Source: Eurosta solidaginis
Lineage: Eukaryota > Arthropoda > Insecta > Diptera > Tephritidae
Length of the DNA stretch: 64,000 nucleotides
Reading direction: 5' to 3'
NCBI RefSeq assembly: GCF_040869045.1
Contig: NC_090320.1
Coordinates: forward strand, 148,636,941-148,700,940
A program made the position numbers and the translations under genes. Under the pieces are notes generated by a model. The model searched no databases. It was not told the DNA's origin and saw nothing but the letters and a program-made list of their open reading frames with translations. Position 1 is the stretch's first letter. Every line of letters begins with the position of its first letter. This document shows positions 35,781 through 46,874 of this stretch, piece by piece.

Positions 35781-36585
35781 TCTTGGTTAAAAAGTATCTA
35801 AGAATCTAATAATTCTAAGCTTTTTCCTACGTTCCTATTCTAAGCTTTTCATGCTCTAATTAGAAAAGAATATTCAACAATCGCATAAAGTTTGCAAAGA
35901 TTTTGAAAGCAATTCAATTGCAATGAATTTGTAAATAATTCTTAACCAAACTTTATAAACTAGATGTATAACAAAAAAATATTTTGAATATAAATATCTG
36001 TTGATGAATTTAACTGACAGTACCAATACCATCAACTAAATGGTCCTCATAAATATTGTAATCACATAATTAAAAACAAAATATTACTATGAGTACCTAC
36101 GTTTATTATTGCAAAATTACGAAAACAAGAAAATAGCGTAATGTACCCTCAATGTAAAATTATTCCACTGAATGTATATATCGCATTTTAAACTAAAAAT
36201 GTGAAAACTTAAAAAAATTTTAAATCGGTATTTAAATGTAAATCGATCCACGAAAGCATGGTGAAATAACTTTTTTTTTGGTAGTTAACGTTATCGTTTA
36301 GCCTGGTTTTGTTAAGAATTTTGTTATTTTTGTAGTATAAATCAACATTCAACACAAAGTTACTCTGATTATGAGTTGAAATACTTTTTGGTTTAGGTTT
36401 CGATATGTAAAATTACACATTTCTAAAATGTAAAGAAAAAAAATGTATATTTGTCTATTAATTAAATTATTAAAAAGGTATTGTTATATTAATGATATAG
36501 AGAAGCGCCAACACGAATGCAAGTGGTTTCAAACCACTGGTGTGGAATTCACCACTTTAACTGTCAGAAAAAATGTTAAATTGTT
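35781..36585. other. AT-rich non-coding interval
   Basis: I see nothing beyond AT-rich sequence without a supportable gene. Confidence 0.4.
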
Positions 36586-36589
36586 CATT

Positions 36590-36955
36590 TTATGTAAAAA
36601 AATTGTGAAAGTTGCAATTGAAGTTCTGAAACCTCGGGAATTTCAATTTAAGTTGAAAAAATTACAATTCAAGTTCAGAATTTTCAATAGAAGTTCAGTA
36701 AATAATAACTGAAGTCCAGGAATTTCAACTGCAGTTCAGAAAATTACAACTGAAGTTCAGAAAATTACAATTTAAGTCAATTATAATTTTCTGAACTACA
36801 AACAGAAATTCTGAACTTCAGTTTTAATTTTCTGAACTACAAATAGGAATTCTGAGCTCGAATTTAAATTTTCTGAACTTGAATTGAAATTGTTGAACTT
36901 CAATTGTAACTTTCGAACCTCAATTGCAGCTTTCTGAGCTAAAATAAAAAAGGAT
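36590..36955. repeat. Palindromic array of short GTTCAGAAAATTACAA-type repeats
   Basis: Monomers of about 20-25 bp containing AAGTTCAGAAAATTACAA run in one orientation up to about 36775, then continue in the opposite orientation (TAATTTTCTGAAC) to about 36950. The innermost arms pair perfectly, GTTCAGAAAATTA at 36755-36767 with its complement at 36784-36796. A transcript or single strand here would fold into a long imperfect hairpin. Confidence 0.85.
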
Positions 36956-37645
36956 AGTATTAAAATTGGCGAATTACAAGTCAACTTACTCAAATTGTGA
37001 ATTGCCTACTCGCGATTTGATGGTTTACTGCGACCAATAGTTCTGTTAGTTCTTCTCTTTTGTTTTCTATATATTTAATTAATTTATTTAAGTTTCCCTT
37101 AACTTTGTAAGCATTCAATCGCATACAATAAAATTTGTATTTATGGCTCACCAACAAGACTGAAAAACTATTCCTTTCTTATGACTTATAGTTAATAATT
37201 TACAACTATTATAAATAATCTAATATATTATAAAAATGTTGAATAAAAGAAATGTTAATGGATTTGTATTAAATAAATGTTTTATTTATATAGCAATTTC
37301 AGATATAATCCAAGTAAAAAAACGGTCGTAATACTAGTCAAAAGGCGGTCATATTAACGTAAAAATACTGTAAAAATACTCGTAAAATTACAGGTATATA
37401 ACTTAAAAAATGACTGCCATTTTACAGTTAACGTGAATGTAAGAACAGTACAGCACTATAGTTTGTTTACATTTCGATAACCTAATACCGTATATGTGTG
37501 AGCAGTATGGACAATCACATAAATAGGTACGACTGAATGCACTGGTCACAAAAGTTAACGCCGCCCTGTACAAATGCTACTTAACGATTTACGTATTCCA
37601 TCGAGACAGATTTTATTCATTTTACTAACCAATTTACGGGTACAG
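36956..37645. other. AT-rich right subterminal region of the composite element
   Basis: No gene was recognised. The interval ends in the TTTTTGCTGGG terminus. Sequence next to that terminus (GTACCCGTAAATTGG on the inverted strand) differs from that of the left MITE, so the two ends belong to related but different families. Confidence 0.5.
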
Positions 37646-37656
37646 TTTTTGCTGGG

Positions 37657-37715
37657 TTGTTAGGTGCCCTATATTCTACGCACATTCGAGTTTTCCCGTT
37701 CTTTTTCTTGACCAG
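37657..37715 (-). pseudogene. Gypsy RT fragment stranded between two insertions
   Basis: On the minus strand this 59-bp piece encodes VKKKNGKTRMCVEYR, the conserved fingers segment of Ty3/Gypsy reverse transcriptase. In frame it precedes the sequence at 31488 and follows that at 41127-41154. CAG at 37713-37715 is one copy of the target duplication of the neighbouring Harbinger-like element. Confidence 0.9.
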
Positions 37716-40700
37716 GGGCCCTATTCAGTAACTGTGAGTTTTAAAATGTACACTTTGTATGAAAGAACAAGTAAGGAAGGCTAAGTTCGGGTGTAACCGA
37801 ACATTACATACTCAGTTGAGAGCTATGGAGACAAAATAAGGGAAATCACCATGTAGGAAAATGGACCTAGGGTAACCCTGGAATGTGGTTGTATGACATG
37901 TGTATCAAATGGAAGGTATTAAAGAGTATTTTAAGAGAGAGTAGGCCATAGTTCTATTGATGGACGCCATTTAGGGATATCGCCATAAAGGTGGACCAGG
38001 GCTGACTCTAGAATTTGTTTGTACGATATGGGTATCAAATGAAAGGTGTTACTGAGCATTTTAAGAGAGAGTGGGCATTAGGTCTATAGGTGGACGCCTT
38101 TTCGAGAAATCGCCATTAGGGTGGGCCAGGGGTGACTCTAGAATGTTTGTACGATATGGGTATCACACGAAAGGTGTTACTGAGCATTTTAAGAGGGAGT
38201 GGGCCTTAGGTCTATCGGTGGACGCCTTTTCGAGATATCGCCATTAGGGTGGGCCAGGGGTGACTCTAGAATGTTTGTACGATATGGGTATCAAACGAAA
38301 GGTGGTAATGAGTATTTTAAAAGGGAATGGGCTTTAGTTCTATAGGTGAACGCCTTTTGTAGAAATCGCCATAAAGGTGGACCAGGGGTGACTCTAGAAT
38401 ATGTTTGTACGATATGGGTATCGAATGAAAGCTGTTAATGAGTATTTTGAAAAGGAGTGATCCTTAGTTCCATAGGTCGACGCCGTTTCGAGATATCGCC
38501 ATATCAAACGAAAGGTGTTACTGAGCATTTTAAGAGGGAGTGGGCATGAGGTCTATAGGTGGACGCCTTTTCGAGATATCGTCATTAGGGTGGGCAGGGG
38601 TGACTCTAGAATGTGTTTGTACGATATGGGTATCAAACGAAAGGTGTTACTGAGCATTTTAAGAGAGAGTGGGCATTAGGTCTATAGGTGGACGCTTTTT
38701 CGAGAAATCGCCATTAGGGTGGGCCAGGGGTGACTCTAGAATGTTTGTACGATATGGGTATCACACGAAAGGTGTTACTGAGCATTTTAAGAGGGAGTGG
38801 GCATTAGGTCTATAGGTGGACGCCTTTTCGAGATATCGCCATTAGGGTGGGCCAGAGGTGACTCTAGAATGTGTTTGTACGATATGGATATCAAATTAAA
38901 GGTATTAATGAGGGTTTTAAAAGCGAGTGGCCCTTAGATGTATATGTGAAGGCGTTCTCGGGATATCGACCAAAATGTGGACCAGGTGATCCAGAAAATC
39001 ATCTGTCGGGTACTGCTAATTTATTTATATATGGAATACCACTAACAGTATTCCTGCCAAGATTCCAAGGGCTGTTGATTTCGCCTTGTAGAACTTTTTC
39101 ATTTTCATCTACTTAATATGGTAGGTGTCACACCTATTTTACAAAGTTTTTTCCAAAGTTATATTTTGCGTCAATAAACCAATCCAGTTACAATGTTTCA
39201 TCCCTTTTTTCGTATTTGGTATAGAATTATGGCATTTTTTTATTTTTCGTAATTTTCGATATCGATAAAGTGGGCGTTGTTATGGTCGGATTTCGGCCAT
39301 TTTTTATATCGAGATAAAGTGAGTTCAGATAAGTACGTGTGCTAAGTTTAGTAAACATATATCGATTTTTGCTCAAGTTATTGTGTTAACGGCCGAGCGG
39401 AAGGACAGACCGTGGACTGTGTATAAAAACTGGGCGTGGCTTCAACCGATTTCGCCCTTTTTCACAGAAAACAGTTATCGTCCTAGGAGCCAAGCCTCTA
39501 CCAAATTTCACAAGGATTGGTTAATTTTTGTTCGACTTATGGCATTAAAAGCATCCTAGACAAATTAAATGAAAAAGGGCGGAGCCACGCCCATTTTGAA
39601 ATTTTCTTTTATTTTTGTAATTTGTTGCACCACATCATTACTGGAGTTGAATGTTGGCATAATTTACTTATATGCTGTAAAGATATTAACTCTTCTTTTA
39701 AAATTTGAATTTAAAAAAATTTTTTTTAAAAAGTGGGCGTGGTCGTTCTCCGATTTTGCTAATTTTTATTAAGCAGACATAAAGTAATAAGGGTAATGTT
39801 CCTGCCAAATTTCATCATGATATCTTTAACGACTGCCAAATTACAGCTTGCAAAACTTCTAAATTACCTTCATTTAAAAGTGGGCGGTGCCACGCCCAAT
39901 GGCCAAAATTTTACTAGTTTTCTATTCTGCGTCATAAGCTCAACTCGCCTACCAAGTTTCATCGCTTAATGCGTATTTGGTAATGAATTATCGCACTTTT
40001 TTGATTTTTCGAAATTTTCGATATCGAAAAATTGGGCGTGGTTATTGTCCGATATCGTTCATTTTAAATAGCGATCTGAGGTGAGTGCCCAGGAACATAT
40101 ATACCAAATTTCATGAAGATACCTCAAAATTTACTCAAGTTATCGTGTTAACGGACAGACGGACGGACGGACGGACGACTGTGTATAAAAACTGGGCGTG
40201 GCATCAACCGATTTCGCCCATTTTCACAGAAAACAGTTAACGTCGTAAAATCTACTCCCCTACCAAATTTCAAAAGGATTGGTTAATTTTTGTTCGACTT
40301 ATGGCGTTAAAAGTATCCTAGACAAATTAAATGAAAAAGGGCGGAGCCACGCCCATTTTGAAATTTTCTTTTATTTTTGTATTTTGTTGCACCATATCAT
40401 TACTGGAGTTGAATGTTGACAGAATTTACTTATATACTGTAAAGATATTAAATTTTTTGTAAAAATTTTACTTTAAAAAAAATTTTTTTTTAAAAGTGGG
40501 CGTGGTCCTTCCCCGATTTTGCTAATTTTTATTAAGCGTACATATAGTAATAGTAGTAACGTTCCTGACAAATTTCATCATGATATCTTCAACGACTGCC
40601 AAATTACACCTTACAAAAGTTTTAAATTACCTTCTTTTAAAAGTGGGCGGTGCCACGCCCATTGTCCAAAATTTTACTAACTTTCTATTCTGCGTCATAA

Positions 40701-41126
40701 GTTCAACTCATCTACCAAGTTTCGTCGCTTTATCGGTCTTTTGTAATGAATTATCGCACTTTTTCGGTTTTTCGAAATTTTCGATATCGAAAAAGTGGGC
40801 GTGGTTATAGTCCGATATCGTTCATTTTAAATAGCGATCTGAGATGAGTGCTCAGGAACCTACATACCAAATTTCATCAAGATACCTCAAAATTTACTCA
40901 AGTTATCGTGTTAACGGACGGACGGACGGACGGACGGACGGACATGGCTCAATCAAATTTTTTTTCGATCCTGATTATTTTGATATATGGAAGTCTATAT
41001 CTATCTCGATTCCTTTATATATGTACAACCAACCGTTATCCAATCAAACTTAATATACTCTGTGAGCTCTGCTCAACTGAGTATAAAAATGTACATTTCA
41101 AAACTCATAGTTACTGAATAGGGCCT
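37716..41126. mobile_element. PIF/Harbinger-like MITE interrupted by a 3.3-kb repeat
   Basis: GGGCCCTATTCAGTAACTGTG at the left is mirrored at the right end, with a few mismatches over about 35 bp. It is flanked by the 3-bp direct repeat CAG (37713-37715 and 41127-41129). The interrupted Gypsy codons confirm the 3-bp duplication. Three-base target duplications and GGG-starting termini fit PIF/Harbinger. AAAATGTACA on both sides of the nested repeat (37743 and 41086) suggests the MITE was a small palindrome before that insertion. Confidence 0.75.
37763..41090 (-). repeat. Composite interspersed repeat, right arm (inverted copy)
   Basis: This is the reverse complement of 23800-27756, with the same 763-bp internal repeats and the same shortened monomer (near 38490). 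The 128-bp array is about 630 bp shorter, close to five monomers, and the private sequence differences are few. It sits inside the Harbinger-like MITE. Confidence 0.92.
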
Positions 41127-41154
41127 CAGCACAATGGGGGAGGCATAGAATGAA
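41127..41154 (-). pseudogene. Gypsy RT fragment stranded between two insertions
   Basis: These 28 bp encode YASPIVL on the minus strand, the segment that normally precedes VKKKNGK in Ty3/Gypsy reverse transcriptase. The last 8 bp, AGAATGAA, are one copy of the target duplication of the P-like element. Confidence 0.85.
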
Positions 41155-41160
41155 CATATA

Positions 41161-42733
41161 CAGTTATATGAAATATAATAAGGACAGTAGCATGCTGCTT
41201 CTGAATCTGATGCAGATTCAAAAACGTGAAAAATTCAAGCGGTGTTAACGGAACTAATTTATTGCGCATAAATTGGAAAACAGGTTTTTGAATAGTTTTA
41301 TCCAGATTTGGCAACCTGTTATTTTTTATTTTCATTTTTATTGCAACTTTCGATTTTGACATGTGAAAAAAAATAAGGACACTTCTTGTGCGAGATAAAA
41401 AATAACAATATGAGACAAAAAAATAAACAAATTTGTATTCAGTTATTTCAAAATTAGTTTCTGCTTAGTTCAATACTTTTTTGAAAATCCACGGTTGTTT
41501 ATAACTGACCGGCATCGCTTTGGCATGGAATCAACTAATTTCCGAAACCGGAATTGCATTCCATGAGTCCTTAATAAGTTCGCAAAGCTCATCATTGTTA
41601 CTTGGACACTTTCCTCTTATTGATGTTTTTACGGTATTCCACAAATTTTCGATTGGGTTTAGATCTGGGGACTGTGGTGGCCACTCCATTACACTGACAT
41701 TGTTTATTCTAAACCACTCTTTTGTACACTTTGCGGTGTGTTTTGGATCATTGTCCTGCTGATATACCCACCTAAGTGGCATATTATCGCCAGCGTACGG
41801 TAGTATGCATGCTTGAAGAATTGCAACATAATCAGTTGCTTTCATAGTGCCCTGTGTGCGGTGGAGTGGTCCCACACCATTGTATGAAAATGCTCCGCAA
41901 ACCATAATATTTCCGCCACCATGTTTACGGTCTTTATTGTATATTTAGGATTGTAAGCTGCGTTTGGCGGTCTTCTAACATGATGAAAACGTCGGTCTGA
42001 GTTGAAAAAATTTATCTTTGTTTCGTCTGACCAAAGAATATTACGCCACTTTTCGTCAGACCAAAACGCATGTTCTTCCGCAAACTATAGTCTTTATTGC
42101 ACGTTCTTTTTGGACAACATAGGCACTTTTCTAGGGCTCCTGGACTTCATATTTTCTTCAATAAGCATTTTTTGAATAGTTGACCATTCGGCATCAATAT
42201 TTAACTCACTTTTAATTTGGATGACATAAAAGGATTATTCTTTATACAGCGCATTATTTTCTTTTTTATAATTGGTGTGATTTTTTGTTTTCTGTCACGC
42301 ATTTCGACCCGGGGAATCCACTTAACTGCATTTTCTACCATTGTTTTTGAAATATTAAGTAATTCTGCCACTTTCCCATTTTCTACTAATTACGAAAAAC
42401 TCCAAATTGTAATAGACATTAATACCAGTCTGCAAACATTATTTTTACCTTATCTATTAAAAATACACGTTTAAGTAAAGATTTTTACGACGAGGCTATG
42501 AAATGACACGCTGTCCTTATTAAATCGCACAACCGTTCACTGACTTTGTTGAAGACGGAATGTTTTTTTTTAAATGTGTGAAAATAATTTAGATTTTTCA
42601 AACGGTGTTTGTTTTTGCTAATACTGAGTAAAAATAACACGCAGTTAGTTGGATAGAGTTTGCTCGGCATACTTGGAACATACTGAAATGAAGTTTTGTT
42701 GCAGCTCTGTCCCTATTATTTTTCACATAACTG
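41161..42733 (-). mobile_element. Tc1-family transposon, 1573 bp
   Basis: The inverted ends CAGTTATATGAAATATAATA and CAGTTATGTGAAAAATAATA (right end complement) are flanked by TA (41159-41160 and 42734-42735), the obligatory target of Tc1/mariner elements. The length is typical of the family. It lies six bases inside the left end of the P-like element. Confidence 0.92.
41531..42480 (-). pseudogene. Tc1-type transposase, frameshifted
   Basis: The intact C-terminal frame (41905-41531) contains QQDNDPKHTAK and WPPQSPDLNPIENLW. The second catalytic Asp and the Glu are separated by 34 residues, so this is a DD34E enzyme. Upstream frames show the helix-turn-helix part (near 42480-42240, with AVKWIPRVEMRDRKQKITP) but are separated by frameshifts and stops near 41910-42240. 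The protein would bind the element ends and cut DNA; this copy cannot encode it. Confidence 0.9.
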
Positions 42734-42749
42734 TATGTAATACTTCTAT

Positions 42750-42987
42750 CATTGTGAATGATAACTAAGAGTGATATCTTCTGCATAGACGTCAAAATTT
42801 CAAAGTGATTGGATCACCTGATTTGTAATTTACTATCGCTGTCTCATTCTGTATCTCTTTCTATCACCCGCTGAAAATAGGCGCCGCCATATTGAACACC
42901 CTGTCAAAACGCTAAAAAGTAGCCATATTGAACATCCTGTCAGGCAGTTGACAGATAAGATATCACACTTAGTCATCATTCACAATG
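42750..42987. mobile_element. hAT-like MITE inside the P-like element, 238 bp
   Basis: CATTGTGAATGATAACTAAG at 42750 is mirrored at the right end (42987), imperfectly over about 30 bp. The flanks are ACTTCTAT (42742-42749) and ATTTCTAT (42988-42995), an 8-bp duplication with one difference. There is no coding capacity. Confidence 0.7.
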
Positions 42988-43895
42988 ATTTCTATATCAC
43001 TGCTACTGAACTGTTCAGCCTGTCAAACATTACAGTACAGATATACAACGAGAGAAGGAGACAAAATCTCAAGGCTGTCGTTAAATTTTTGTAAAAGAGG
43101 GGATTAAGTATATGTATATTTCAACAAGCCGTCTTGCTTCTATCAATATTGTACATTAGGCTATTTCGTTCTCCAAATGAAAAAGTAAGCTTTTGTTTTC
43201 CATTAGTATTATAAAATTTGTATTGCTTTAAAAACTCCGCAGAATAGCTTTACCGATTTGTGCTGAGTGTGCAGATATCATACATGTAATACTTCTATAT
43301 CACTACTACTGAACTGTGCAGCCTGTCAAATATTACAGTAAAGATATACAACGAGAGAAGGAGACAAAATCTCCAGGCTGTCGTTAAATTTTTGTAAAAA
43401 GGGCTTAAATATATGTATATTTCATATATTTATTTTCTCAGAAACATGTACAAGGCTGTCGTTAAATTTTTGTAAAAGAGGGGATTAAGTATATGTATAT
43501 TTCAACAAGCCGTCTTGCTTCTATCAATATTGTACATTAGGCTATTTCGTTCTCCAAATGAAAAAGTAAGCTTTTGTTTTCCATTAGTATTATAAAATTT
43601 GTATTGCTTTAAAAACTCCGCAGAATAGCATTACCGATTTGTGCTGAGTGTGCAGATATCATACATGTAATACTTCTATATCACTACTACTGAAATGTGC
43701 AGCCTGTCAAACATTACAGTAAAGATATACAACGAGAGAAGGAGACAAAATCTCCAGGCTGTCGTTAAATTTTTGTAAAGAGGGCTTAAATATATGTATA
43801 TTTCAATAGGCCGTCTTGCTTCTATCAATATTGTACATTAGGCTATTTCGTTCTCCAAATGAAAAAGTAAGCTTTGGTTTTCCATTAGTGTTATA
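42988..43895. repeat. Tandem duplication of P-element subterminal sequence
   Basis: ATATACAACGAGAGAAGGAG occurs at 43041, 43344 and 43725 (steps 303 and 381). Each unit includes ATGTAATACTTCTATATCAC, which is the left terminus itself. The terminal region has therefore been amplified inside the element. Confidence 0.85.
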
Positions 43896-43934
43896 AAATT
43901 TTCAAATCATATTGCAATTTAAATACGCACGCGC

Positions 43935-44840
43935 TGGGATTCGAGGAATATATCTCTTCATTACTAATGGCACCCTTCTGGTTCAATCTGGCCGGCAAAC
44001 AAGATTTGTTGGTATGATCGTTGCTTTAAGAAATATTTTGCACTATTTGAGAAGCTTAAACATTTTGGCATGGCATAGCTTTTAACTTATAAGCGTTCAC
44101 AAGACTTCCTGGAAACCTTTTTTGGCGCAGTTAGGGTAAGAGAGGGTTTCAACAACAATCCCAACGCAGTTCAATTTAAAAAGGCATACAGACGACTCTT
44201 AGTAAGGCACGAGCTAAGTGCGACTGAAAGTGGGAATTGTACCTTCGACGGTGAATCCATTCTAGAGGGATCATCAGCGTCTACTAGTATCCTTAAAGAA
44301 AACAGCGAGGTAATAGATTTCGAGTTAGCAAATGTTTATGTTAATACGATGTGGGGATTGTATATGTGGACAATGTTGTTCGTAATATTGCTAGCTATGT
44401 TGCTTGGAAGGTACAAAAGAAAATGAAATATTCCACATGTCAAAGGCAATTGATAGGTGAAGAAATGCCTTTACTTTCAGCGCAAAAAAGATATAGGTCC
44501 GTTTGTTGCACCATCTGTGGACGTATGTAATATTTGTATAGTGTCAGAGAAAGCTATAAGACAAGTTCTCAAGGCATGCCCAATTGGAAAAGCAAAATTA
44601 AGTTTAATAAATAAAATTTTTCAAAACACAAGCGATGCATTCTCCAATAGTATCATGGACGAACACCAAAAATTATTTAGCAACGACATCTTTAATAATC
44701 ACCGGATACAGCTGTGTAAGGAAGTAATACGTTTTTATTTGGATATTCGTTTGTTTTTTGAAACGAAAATAAGCACGGACGAAAAAGATTATGTTAGAAA
44801 AAAATTTACAAAATTGATATTATTTCAACACCAATAGCAG
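43935..44840 (+). pseudogene. P-element (THAP9-type) transposase C-terminal remnant
   Basis: The plus-strand sequence gives RGIYLFITNGTLL and GMIVALRNILHYLRSLNI. After a frame change come SQDFLETFFGAVRVREGFNN and NPNAVQFKKAYRRLLVRHEL, the highly characteristic C-terminal block of P transposases (the SQD-x-LE-x-FF...G-x-NNNP signature). A further open frame (44457-44837) with spaced cysteines fits the extreme C-terminus. The THAP DNA-binding domain and most of the catalytic core are missing. The product would be a GTP-dependent transposase; this copy is dead. Confidence 0.88.
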
Positions 44841-44870
44841 CCAGCCCAGTACTCATATTTTATTTATTTC

Positions 44871-45335
44871 ATCAAAAATTTACTTCATTAAAAACTCAAA
44901 ATAAGCAAAATTTTGAAAACGTTTATATATCGTTTGTTCAAGCTAATTCACTTTGAATTATTTTTAAAAACGTTTAAAGAAATGCTTCTTGGGATGTATG
45001 TATAAGTATATTTTTATACATGTATATTAAAATTTTTTCCATTTCAAAAATATGAAGTCTTCGCCTTGTTTTTTTTTACTATTTATGTAAATAAGGTACT
45101 TTGTATGGCTGCAGCCCTTGTTTAAATAACAAATACATCAAGCTTTGTATTGTATTTGTTGGCCTTTTCGTTTTTTAATCTAAACTGAGATTTTATAACA
45201 ATTAGTATGCAGAAGTTGGATAAAGAGGATAGTGACCCGTTGTTACCCCTTTAATACTACAATTCACTAACACTAACAAAGCTCGCGCATGCGCAGAACA
45301 TACATTTCCACAGTTTCAGCAAATAATAGGGGGAC
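44871..45335. repeat. Direct repeat A within the P-like element
   Basis: About 465 bp starting at CAAAAATTTACTTCATTAAA recur at 46008-46478 (offset about 1138) with scattered differences. The next stretch, with GGAAGATAGGAAGGTATTG, follows repeat B directly but is separated from repeat A (45771-45845). The right subterminal part of the element was duplicated, in keeping with amplification at its left end. Confidence 0.85.
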
Positions 45336-46007
45336 TCATGTAACCTTATAAATGCCTTATAAAGTGTGAAAACGTATAAATTGATCTAGTGCGTAAACGA
45401 GTTGTCAAATTTTGTATGAAAAATCATTTACACAATTTGTATAAATTTACGCGCACACTTCATTGTGTAAACGCGGTAAATTCAAAGGAATGCAACCTTG
45501 CAGACATTAGAGCAGGCATTTTCATCAGAAATCTCCAACATCAGCAAATCATTTACAAGTATATCTTAGTAAAGACGTTTTAGTTTTGATTTTTCACTTA
45601 ATCTTGGCATTTTTTAATTTGTATAACAATCAAAAATTTTTTTTTGCCAATAATGCAGCTGATAAACAATTAAGTTTATCAAGAATATTACTAGGTGCGT
45701 TCATATAACAGCGTGTGTAAATGGATATAATTTTACACCTTATAAGTTTATATGCTTTCATGATTCCCACTAATGATTGACAGAAAATTTGCACATTAGG
45801 AAGATAGGAAGGTATTGATATAGAAGTATTATATATATGGCAGATATACGTATGTAAATGAGCCCTTAGTGACCAAAAAGCGACAAAAAAGCAAACAATG
45901 CCAACTGAACTACGAATTTCTCATGCACAGAATTAACAGTTACACAATGTGCGTAAGCGCCACGAATGGCATAAATTAAAAACAAATCTTGTTAGCGGTC
46001 TTAAGAT

Positions 46008-46541
46008 TTATCAAAAATTTACTTCATTAAAAAAACTCAAAATAACTCAAATTTTGAAAACGTTTATATATCGTTTGTTCAGGCTAATTCACTTTAAATT
46101 ATTTTTAAAAACGTTGCTTGTTGGGATGTATGTGTAAGTATATTTTTATACATGTATATTTGAATTTTTTTCATTTCAAAAATATGAATTCTCCGCCTTG
46201 ATTTTTTACTAATTATGTAAATAATTTACATTGTATGGCTGCAGCCCATGCTTAAATAATAAACACATCAAGCCTTGTATTGTATTTGTTGGCCTTTTCA
46301 GTGTTTAATCGACTAAACTGAGATTTTATAATAATTAGTATGCAGAAGTTGGGTAAAGGGGATAGTGACCCGTTGCTTCCCCTTTAATACTTTTTACCCA
46401 CGCTGCTATAATTCGCTAACACTAACAAAGCCCGCGCATGCGCAGAACATACATTTGCACAGTTTCAGCAAATAATGATTGACAGAATATTTGCACATTA
46501 GGAAGATAGGAAGGTATTGATATAGAAGCATTATATATATG
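46008..46541. repeat. Direct repeat B and right terminus of the P-like element
   Basis: This is the partner of 44871-45335, followed by the terminal GATATAGAAGCATTATATATATG, which is also present internally at 45817-45839. Confidence 0.85.
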
Positions 46542-46874
46542 AAGATGAATCACTAGGTCGTATAATGTTTTCTTTCAGAAGTTCATCTAAAATATTTCGT
46601 ACTTCGGTACGTTCAAGATAAGACAGCCGACGAGGAGCGCAATGGAAAGGAACATCAGTTTTCAATCATATTTTCATTTCATACTTAAGTGGTTTTTCCA
46701 GAATATTAGGATTGAAATAAGTATTATTTATAACTTGCTTCATTTCAGTACTTTATTCAGTTGTAAGTATATTGCTTATATCAATTTCATTTTCGTTATA
46801 AGAAACGTCGATATGAAATATGTCAGGCACACAAGCGGCAGTGGAGTCAAAATTTTCTCGGCAGTTATCGGCAG
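46542..46874 (-). pseudogene. Gypsy pol: protease-RT linker and start of RT
   Basis: On the minus strand 46650-46550 encodes CAPRRLSYLERTEVRNILDE and LLKENIIRPSD, the start of Ty3/Gypsy reverse transcriptase. In frame it leads to YASPIVL at 41154, across the P-like insertion. Upstream (46874-46660) is a linker with stops. Together with 41127-41154, 37657-37715 and 29209-31488 it makes one pol gene. Confidence 0.88.

Larger units (their letters stand above)
31489..37656. mobile_element. Composite TIR element carrying host gene fragments (6.2 kb)
   Basis: The segment starts CCCAGCAAAAA at 31489 and ends with the exact complement TTTTTGCTGGG at 37656. On both sides lies the same Gypsy RT gene: the codons at 31488 and those at 37657 are adjacent in normal RT, with TT repeated at both edges (31487-31488 and 37657-37658) as a 2-bp target duplication. 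The left 617 bp form a MITE with both ends; the right end is a lone terminus. Between them lie Sec24 and CCT7 pseudogenes, a non-LTR fragment and AT-rich sequence. No transposase was found. The superfamily is unknown to me. Confidence 0.75.
41155..46541 (+). mobile_element. P-superfamily element, 5.4 kb with nested insertions
   Basis: The left end (41155-41160, continuing at 42736 after the nested Tc1) reads CATATATGTAATACTTC. The inverted right end, finishing at 46541, reads CATATATATAATGCTTC. The termini agree at 22 of the first 24 bases. They are flanked by 8-bp direct repeats with two differences, AGAATGAA (41147-41154) and AAGATGAA (46542-46549). An 8-bp duplication and CA-starting ends fit the P superfamily, and a P-type transposase remnant lies inside. 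The host site is the Gypsy RT gene. Confidence 0.78.

Noticed and set aside
44871..46478. Two about 465-bp direct repeats as a pair of LTRs
   Set aside because: There is no TG...CA boundary, primer site or coding sequence between them, and both lie inside the P-like element whose right end they repeat.
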